In this document: in pieces, positions 57,601 through 64,000 of the stretch
How positions within the stretch are numbered: position 1 is the stretch's first letter
Layout of the letters: the number at the start of each line of letters is the position of its first letter
Assembly: GCA_021613535.1 (NCBI GenBank)
Contig: CP075496.1
Span: forward strand, 12,028,001 to 12,092,000
DNA from: Adineta vaga
Taxonomy: Eukaryota > Rotifera
Direction: 5' to 3'
Length of the DNA: 64,000 nucleotides
Notes under the pieces: model-generated
Databases searched by the model: none
The model's input: the letters and a program-made list of their open reading frames with translations, nothing else
What the model was told of the DNA's origin: nothing
Made by a program: the position numbers and the translations under genes

Positions 57601-58740
57601 CTAATTTGAAATACAATCACCAAAACTATCTTCATAATATCCATTTAAACATTTACAACGTGAAAATGTATGATTAACACGTTGACATGCCGAATGTTTC
57701 GATGCACACTGAAAATAACCTCTATTACAACATATTGGTGCATTATGAACCATCAATGGTTCTTCACCTAATCGAATATCTCCACAATAAGCAATAATAT
57801 CCAATTTATAGAATTGTCTAAACGAAAGATAAAGGAGAAAATGTTTCAAAAACAAAACAAAAAGAGTGACTTACGATGTTTTTGTAATCAAGTGAAAATT
57901 TTTATTTGTAAATTGTTCTGCTGTTCGATTAGCCCAACCATAAAGCATAAGAGTTTTAACAATTGTTTTAAACCAATCAGTTTTACATGATTGACATGTT
58001 ATATTCTCAGAATATAAACTAACATCAGTCAATTGATAACCATTCAAATGAAATAATTCTCGAGGAAAAATATCAAGTGTTCGACTACCAAAATGAATGA
58101 TTTGTATATGTGCTAAATTATTTAAATCTTCAATATAATTTAATGGAAAAAAATTTAAACTTGTAAATATATGAAAATAACGTAGATTAATTAGATCTTC
58201 AATAGCTGGATAGGCAATTAATGAATGCATATCATCGAGAATTAATTCAGTGAGATTTGATAAACCTTCTAATGATGTTGGTAAACGTTCGATATTAACA
58301 TTGACAAGACGAATTGTTTGTAATTGAAAAGCATCAAGAAAAATATCATCAGGTAAAATTGGTGAAGAAAATTGTGTTTGACTTATTGAAAGTACACGTA
58401 ATGTACGACAAGAAAAAGCTCGTGATTTTATCGAACGAATATGTGATGATTCAATTAATAAACCTAATAAATATTGTTGTTGTTGTGGACCACATATTTC
58501 TCGTTGAATATGAAGATTTAAACTTGAAGTAATTTTTAATGGTAATTTCTTTTCAGCTATATCTTTTGTTTGTAAAAGATCATTAGAAAGTGATGCTAAA
58601 TTTGTACAATGATATGTTAATGAATAACCATAACTTTGTTTATATCGATCATATTCAATACTACAATTTTCTATTGATTGAGTATGTACAATAAATTGAG
58701 AAAAAACAACAAGAAGAAGAAAAAACCATTGGACGAACAT
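57601..58740 (-). CDS. Secreted leucine-rich-repeat protein with Cys-rich tail
   Basis: Exons 58740-57875 and 57817-57601 give 1,083 nt, 360 aa. The N-terminus MFVQWFFLLLVVFSQFIVHT is a signal peptide; the start was chosen because it begins this peptide. The middle has degenerate LRRs, about residues 90-250 (LRVLSISQTQF, LQTIRLVNVNIERLPTSLEG, LTELILDDMHSL, LRYFHIFTSLNFF). The tail, residues ~300-360, is Cys-rich (ICCNRGYFQC, CQRVNHTFSRCKCLNGYYEDSFGDC), with an EGF-like CxCxxGY pattern. Several N-glycosylation sites. No membrane anchor is seen, so it is probably secreted. The combination resembles invertebrate extracellular recognition proteins, but no specific family is recognised. Confidence 0.75.
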
Positions 58741-59201
58741 TTTATAAAGATAGTAATGAATGTATGTAATAGTTCGATATTTCTTTTTCAATACGATGAA
58801 AGATCACAGAGAAATGTATTTCGTTTCGGTCATTGATTAAAAGAATGATAGTTAAAATGTTATGTCTTTAAAGTTCATTGATATTTCTCTATTCAGAACA
58901 ATGCTTTAGTTTGTGTTACTATAAATAAAAGTTTATTGATAAATTTTGATAGTCATAATTGAAATGATTAGAGATTATTTTACATACAAAATGAAGTTGA
59001 ATACTGCGATAAAATAACATCGATACTCTCTAAGGACAAAGAGAATTGACATAGATATTGTAGAGAAAAATAAATTTTTGATTAATCAATGGAATGTATA
59101 TAAATATTTATTAATAGAATGAATAAAAACAAATCAGAATCAAGTATATAAAAAAAAAGAAAAGTTAAGCAGTGAAATATACATCACACTATCAAGAAAT
59201 G
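58741..59201. other. Intergenic, no gene seen
   Basis: 461 nt between two leftward genes; A+T-rich. It holds the LRR gene promoter and EXOC3 3' end. Confidence 0.5.
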
Positions 59202-61918
59202 TTAATTAAGTTGATTGATAATTTCCGTTATTTCATGAAGAATACCTTGATTAACACGTGGCATATTGGCAAGAGCAGCATCAGCTTTATCTTTTGCTTC
59301 TTGTTTAGTTAAATCACCACGTAATGATAAAACTTGAATGACTTGTTCCATTGTTAAACTTGGATATTTTTTCGCTAATGTTGCTATTTCAAGAACAATG
59401 GAATCTAAATCGGTTTGTTCGAGAACATCGGCTATATTACTTAAAATATTAAAATGATATTCCGTAGCATTTTCAGCTGATGTTCCATCCCAAGATTTGA
59501 ATTCTTTATCAAGTAAGGCTGCTTCTGAACGTAATTGTTCAGCACATCGACGTCGTTCATCAGGACGTTCGAATTTAATTGTTATATTACGTGAAAATAG
59601 ATTTCGTAAATAATGAGCTAAAATACGTTTATGCCATGCATAGAACAAGAAAGCTAAGAGTGGTTTTTTCAAATGCGTTAATTCCGAACTCCAATAATCA
59701 CGTGTTGTTTCAATGATTGTACCACAACATGGTTTCGCTGTTGGACCAAACCATTCTCGTGTAAAAAGACCTTTCAAAAATTTAGATGTATCCGTTTCCA
59801 TTTCTTGTAGAACAATGTCACAACAAAATTCTGCTGTACGTTCGAATAATTTTCCTATACTTTCATATCGATTAAGTTGTTTTTGAGATGAACGTGAAAG
59901 ATCATCTAAATCATCGCGATCATATTTTTTTCGAACGACTTCCATAAAATTTGGTACGGATTCACAATTATTTGCATTAGCAACCATTTGTTTTGTAAAA
60001 CATTCGCGGAATGATTGTCGATCAGCGAAATATTTTTTCGCATAATTATTGATTTCATTAACATATAAATCACGAAATTCAGTAACTTTTTGTAAAATCA
60101 TTCCAAGAATTAATTGACACGTTTCATCGGACATTTGTTTGGCCATATCAAGTGTTTCAATTATCATATTATATAACATACGTGGCATTGTTGTTGCATA
60201 ATAATGTTCTGATGTTAATTCAACTTCTTTCAATGCATTCCAATCCTAAATATTAATAAAACAATTCAAAAGAGATGACATCCTTCTTTTCAAATATCAA
60301 CAAACCTTGACTTCGGATGATATAATGTTCGGTATCCATTCATTAAATTTCTGTTTTCTTTCATTAATAAATACATCTGTTACTGCAATTAATATATCCT
60401 TTTCTAGCAATGGAGATAATTGACTAACATCTAATCCTAATTCTGGTTTTCCCAAACATTCCGGACCTCTAGAAAATTCAAGATAGAGACGAAATTTATA
60501 CGAATATATCTTACAAATAATCACGAACAAATATGACAATAGTATAAACTTCTGCCGTTGTTAATGTATCGCTTTCAGTTCGTCGTTTTGGATCACATAT
60601 TTCTGTTAGATGTTCTTTAAGACAATTATGATAATAATCAAGAAAACGATTAACAATATCATATTGTTTTGGAAAACAACGACGACATGTTTTCTAGAAC
60701 AGAAGAAAGTTTTTCTTCTTCTCATCTTCGTATATTACCATCTTACTGTTATGATTAGAAAATCTCGTAAAAGGATTTGTCGACACATTTCTAAATGTCG
60801 TGCTAGCCAATATTTATGTTCTTCTCTTGTTTCTAATTGATTTCCTTCAATTCTAAAGAGAAAATTTTTAATATAGATTAGAAAAAATATGGAATTTGTA
60901 TTATACCGATCTTTCACACTTTTTCTTAATAATTCAAAACAAAGTTTTTTCCATTGTCTTGGTCGATCAGGTGGACTAAATCCCGATATTTCTTTTTTCT
61001 CCATCCAAAATCGATCCACTCTTAAAATAAAATCATTCTATTATTCAAAAATGTATCTTATTAACTTCGCTACATACTGTTCTTCTCGTTCGATAAGTCG
61101 TAAAGCTGTAACTAATTTTTCAGGTGCACTTATAGCACAATCGTACCATCGAGATACTCGAAATGCTATTAATTGTCTTAAATGTGCAACAAGTCTTTCA
61201 TAATCAGCAAAATAATTAGTTACTAATTGAATATCATCAGGTTGAGAATCTTTTTCTTGCGCTTTATGTAATTCAAATAGAAGGTAATTACGAGAATTTT
61301 CAATTTCCATAATCAATTGATGAGCTTGAAGAAGTTTTTCTTGAGCCATTAAATCATCTGCTTTCTTCACATTTTCAGGTGTTTTTATAATGTAATCGAG
61401 ATTAGCTTGAGCAAGTGATAATTGTCTAGAATATCCATATGATTCAATTTTAAACTCAATGAAAAAACAAAATCAATCTATTACCGATAAGTATTTGCTT
61501 CATGACGTAAATCTTCAAGTTTCGATTGTAATGGAGCTATTTTTTGTAATTTTTCATCTGTTTCACGCATTGTTCGTTCAACTGTTTTCATATTATCGAG
61601 TGAGATTTGTAACTGAGCAATACCAGTCTTAATACTTTCCAATTGTGATTGAACTGCTGTACGTAATTGTTCATCAAGAGTACGCTAGAAGCAATTAAAT
61701 AAAACAATATTCTCTCTATATTAAAGATAAAAAGGTAATACCTTTCGTTGAGCAGCTGCTGTACGTAATTGATCAAGTTTTTCGAGATTTTCTGGTTTTT
61801 CTAATTTAGCTTGAATAATTCGTAGTGCATTTGTTTCAGCTTCACGACGCATATCATCGAGAAGATTACTTTCAGCATTTTGTGTACTAGGTGATGTGAC
61901 ACCAACAAGTAATTCCAT
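59202..61918 (-). CDS. EXOC3: Exocyst complex component 3 (Sec6)
   Basis: Core subunit of the octameric exocyst that tethers secretory vesicles to the plasma membrane before SNARE fusion. Eight exons: 61918-61742, 61684-61485, 61425-61078, 61020-60907, 60852-60747, 60693-60515, 60468-60306, 60245-59202; 2,331 nt, 776 aa, close to the ~745-755 aa of animals. The N-terminal coiled coil carries RTAAAQRKRTLDEQLRTAVQ; helical-bundle Sec6 landmarks follow, such as ISRW-like VSRWYDC, PDRPRQWKKLCFELL, RRCFPKQYDIVNRF, EWFGPTAKPCCGTIIETTRDYW and LRGDLTKQEAKD near the end. No hydrophobic segment. It is divergent from EEF2K with 579 nt between. Confidence 0.94.
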
Positions 61919-62497
61919 GATTAATAATTAATCTAAACTTAATCTGTTCATTAAGTAAATAGTATGAAAAGAACAATTCACATGCAATGTCACTTCCCAA
62001 TTCGATTCAAAATTAATATAATAGATGATTACTTCTGTACTGTAATGTAAATATAAGAAAAGAAAGGTATATAGCTGGGTTGGGTTGATCTTAATAGAAT
62101 GAATCATTGATTGAAATGAATGGTTGCATACATGACCGAATAGTGTTCTTTTGACTATATTTTTGGTTGAGAATTGAATAGTATTGGTTTAGATTTTATC
62201 CAGCTACTGACTCCCTCTTTCCTCTTGTCTGACAGGAGAATAAATATATATATATATATAGACTATAACTTAAAATAAACGCAACCAATGCACGATGATA
62301 AAAACTGGATCAAATGGGTACTTCGAACTCATAATTAATCGGAACTAAAAGTTAGTGTAGTTTTTAAAATTGAAAGTTCTTTGTAATCCAAACGTGAATT
62401 AAAACAATACATCATTTGTAATTATTTTAACACAATAGAAGTTATACGAATCTTATTATATTTATTTATTTATCATATGAACAGTAGCAATTGAACC
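61919..62497. promoter_or_regulatory. Divergent promoter region, EXOC3 / EEF2K
   Basis: A 579-nt spacer between head-to-head genes. It contains an (AT)n run at about 62244-62260. No specific factor-binding site can be assigned. Confidence 0.4.
62244..62260. repeat. (AT)n microsatellite
   Basis: A perfect AT dinucleotide run in the EXOC3/EEF2K spacer. Confidence 0.85.
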
Positions 62498-64000
62498 ATG
62501 ACTCAAAAAATGATGAAAAATGTATCTGACTTAAATATATCAACATTAAATTGTAAAAACAATAAATCTAAAGAAGAAGAAGATGACGATGAACTTATCT
62601 TCGGAGCATTAGATGATGAAAATACATTACAAGACAAAATTGATGAAAAATCTCCATCATCAGATGAAGGTATTCAATTGCGTTCATCGATGGAACGAGG
62701 TAATAAACGTGAACGTACACATTCATCAATGAGTACAGTAGACGATGATTGGGAAAATATGTTACCAATTACTGAAAGTGATGGTCCTCTAACTACAACA
62801 CATAATCTTCGAGTAATTAATGAAAAAACTTCAAAAGAAGAGATTATTGGTATGTCAAATTTCCGTGCTAAACATCGTTTACGACGTCGTTCAAAAACAA
62901 ATATTCTTGTTCGTTGGAAAGAAGCAGTAAAAAAAGCTGTTCTATTAAAAGATCCTTGGTAAATAATTTTTCTTTATTCAAGTAGTTTTTTTCAATATAT
63001 ATTTGTAACGCTAATTAGGCATGATTTTATCATTGATCAATATCCAGAAGAAAACGTTACACGACATGAATTTGATCCAGTTAAACGGACATGGAATATT
63101 AATCAAATTAAAATCAAAATCGAATCGAAACCATTTGCACATGGTAGTATGAGAGAATGTTTTCGATTGTAAGTTAACCTTCCGATGATTGTATTGAGAA
63201 ATAACTATTCTATGCTATTGTTTAGAAAGAAACTTTCAATTTTCTCGGCACATCATGATTGGGATCATTCAAGTAATTACATTGCAAAACGATATATTGA
63301 AGATGTACCAATGGCACGTTATTTCGATGATGTTATGATGCAAATGACAACAAAACTATGGGCTACACATTACAATAAACATAATCCACCAAAAAAAGTA
63401 AAGAAGTTATTCTGTTCGTGCATAAGAATTCTCTTTTTTTCAAAAAGGTTGATATTGTTCAAATGAGTGTTCTGGAATTTCAAGATCGTCCCGGTCGACC
63501 TTATTATCATTTAGAACGATATATTGTAAGATTAAGAAATATGACGAATTGAAGTATTTCTATGAGACATTTTAGGATGGAAATTATATTAAATATAATT
63601 CAAATAGTGGTTTTGTTTGTGATGATACTTTACGACATACACCACAGGTTGGATATCTGTGTTAAATTGATTAGAAAAATCGAAAAGTGCTTTTTTTTTT
63701 GTTTGTTTTCTGTTCAATAGGCATTTAGTCATTTTACATTTGAAGCATCATGTCATGAACAGATTGTTGTTGATATTCAAGGTGTTGGTGATTTATATAC
63801 CGATCCACAAATTCATACGAGTCTAGGTTTTGAATATGGCGGTAAGAATCGATTAAATAAAATTTATTATTTTTAATGGATTATTTTTCTAGAAGGTAAT
63901 TTGGGTATTCGTGGTATGGCATTATTTTTTTCTACCCATGAATGTAATCCTATTTGTTCTCGTCTTGATCTAACACCATTTGATCTATCATCTGCGGAAC
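62498..64000 (+). CDS. EEF2K: Eukaryotic elongation factor 2 kinase (partial, runs off window)
   Basis: Ca2+/calmodulin-dependent alpha-kinase that phosphorylates eEF2 and slows translation elongation. Exons start 62498-62958, 63019-63168, 63226-63397, then three short exons, and the last runs past 64000. An acidic, Ser-rich N-terminus precedes the calmodulin-binding helix RWKEAVKKAVLLKDPW. The alpha-kinase domain follows with the nucleotide-loop SMRECFRLKK, the YIAKRYIED strand with the ATP-binding Lys, GYxIKYNSN-like NYIKYNSNSGFV, the catalytic-loop region VVDIQGVGDLYTDPQIHT, and GNLGIRGMALFF. All are diagnostic. The C-terminal linker and Sel1 repeats expected in this family would lie beyond the window. 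Confidence 0.95.

Noticed and set aside
57250-57609. 119-aa ORF with Ile/Val/His-rich repeats overlapping the secreted protein
   Set aside because: It is a frame-shifted shadow of the His/Asp/Ser-rich coding exon, which has a signal peptide and an in-phase splice.

Overview
This is a nuclear eukaryotic window from an animal. It is strongly A+T-rich by eye and densely packed, with genes on both strands. Genes are cut by many short GT-AG introns, mostly 50-70 bp, and most code for conserved metazoan proteins. The short introns, poly-pyrimidine/AG acceptor-like motifs directly upstream of several start codons (as expected for spliced-leader trans-splicing), a large F-box/LRR-type gene and a bacterial-looking uracil-DNA glycosylase together suggest a bdelloid rotifer (Adineta/Rotaria type). 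That assignment is inference; no database was searched.

Layout. 0.2-19.9 kb (-): one giant coiled-coil gene built from tandemly repeated exon modules, with a 1-nt frameshift in one module and a near-identical internal duplication. 20.6-22.7 kb (+): histidyl-tRNA synthetase, divergent from the giant gene. 23.25-23.6 kb (+): LAMTOR4 (Ragulator). 24.5-25.7 kb (+): dual-specificity phosphatase with a GC-AG intron. 26.4-27.3 kb (-): SMUG2/DUF4918-like uracil-DNA glycosylase. 27.7-36.1 kb (+): EFA6/PSD-type ARF6 exchange factor (PDZ-Sec7-PH-coiled coil) with three introns of 1.6-1.9 kb. 37.5-39.2 kb (+): intronless F-box-like protein. 39.4-42.1 kb (-): SGSM3 (TBC-SH3-RUN). 42.7-43.0 kb (-): SEC61G. 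43.5-45.0 kb (+): two unrecognised small genes. 46.6-47.3 kb (+): four-helix membrane protein. 48.3-50.3 kb (-): a small hydrophilic protein and an unrecognised coiled-coil protein. 51.4-56.8 kb (+): ERICH6/FAM194-type gene, whose first intron holds an entire opposite-strand gene (52.1-53.0 kb). 57.1-57.5 kb (+): secreted His/Lys/Asp-rich protein. 57.6-58.7 kb (-): secreted LRR protein. 59.2-61.9 kb (-): exocyst EXOC3/Sec6. 62.5 kb to the end (+): eEF2 kinase, cut by the window edge.

The genes do not form one pathway; they are a typical mix of housekeeping, trafficking and signalling loci. Several do share a membrane-traffic theme (EFA6, SGSM3, EXOC3, SEC61G, LAMTOR4, possibly the giant coiled-coil protein). 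Exon chains were worked out by hand from splice signals and reading phase. For HARS1, LAMTOR4, the phosphatase, the glycosylase, EFA6, SGSM3, SEC61G, EXOC3, the nested gene and most small genes the exon lengths sum exactly to a multiple of three. I see no CRISPR array, rRNA, convincing tRNA or intact transposon.
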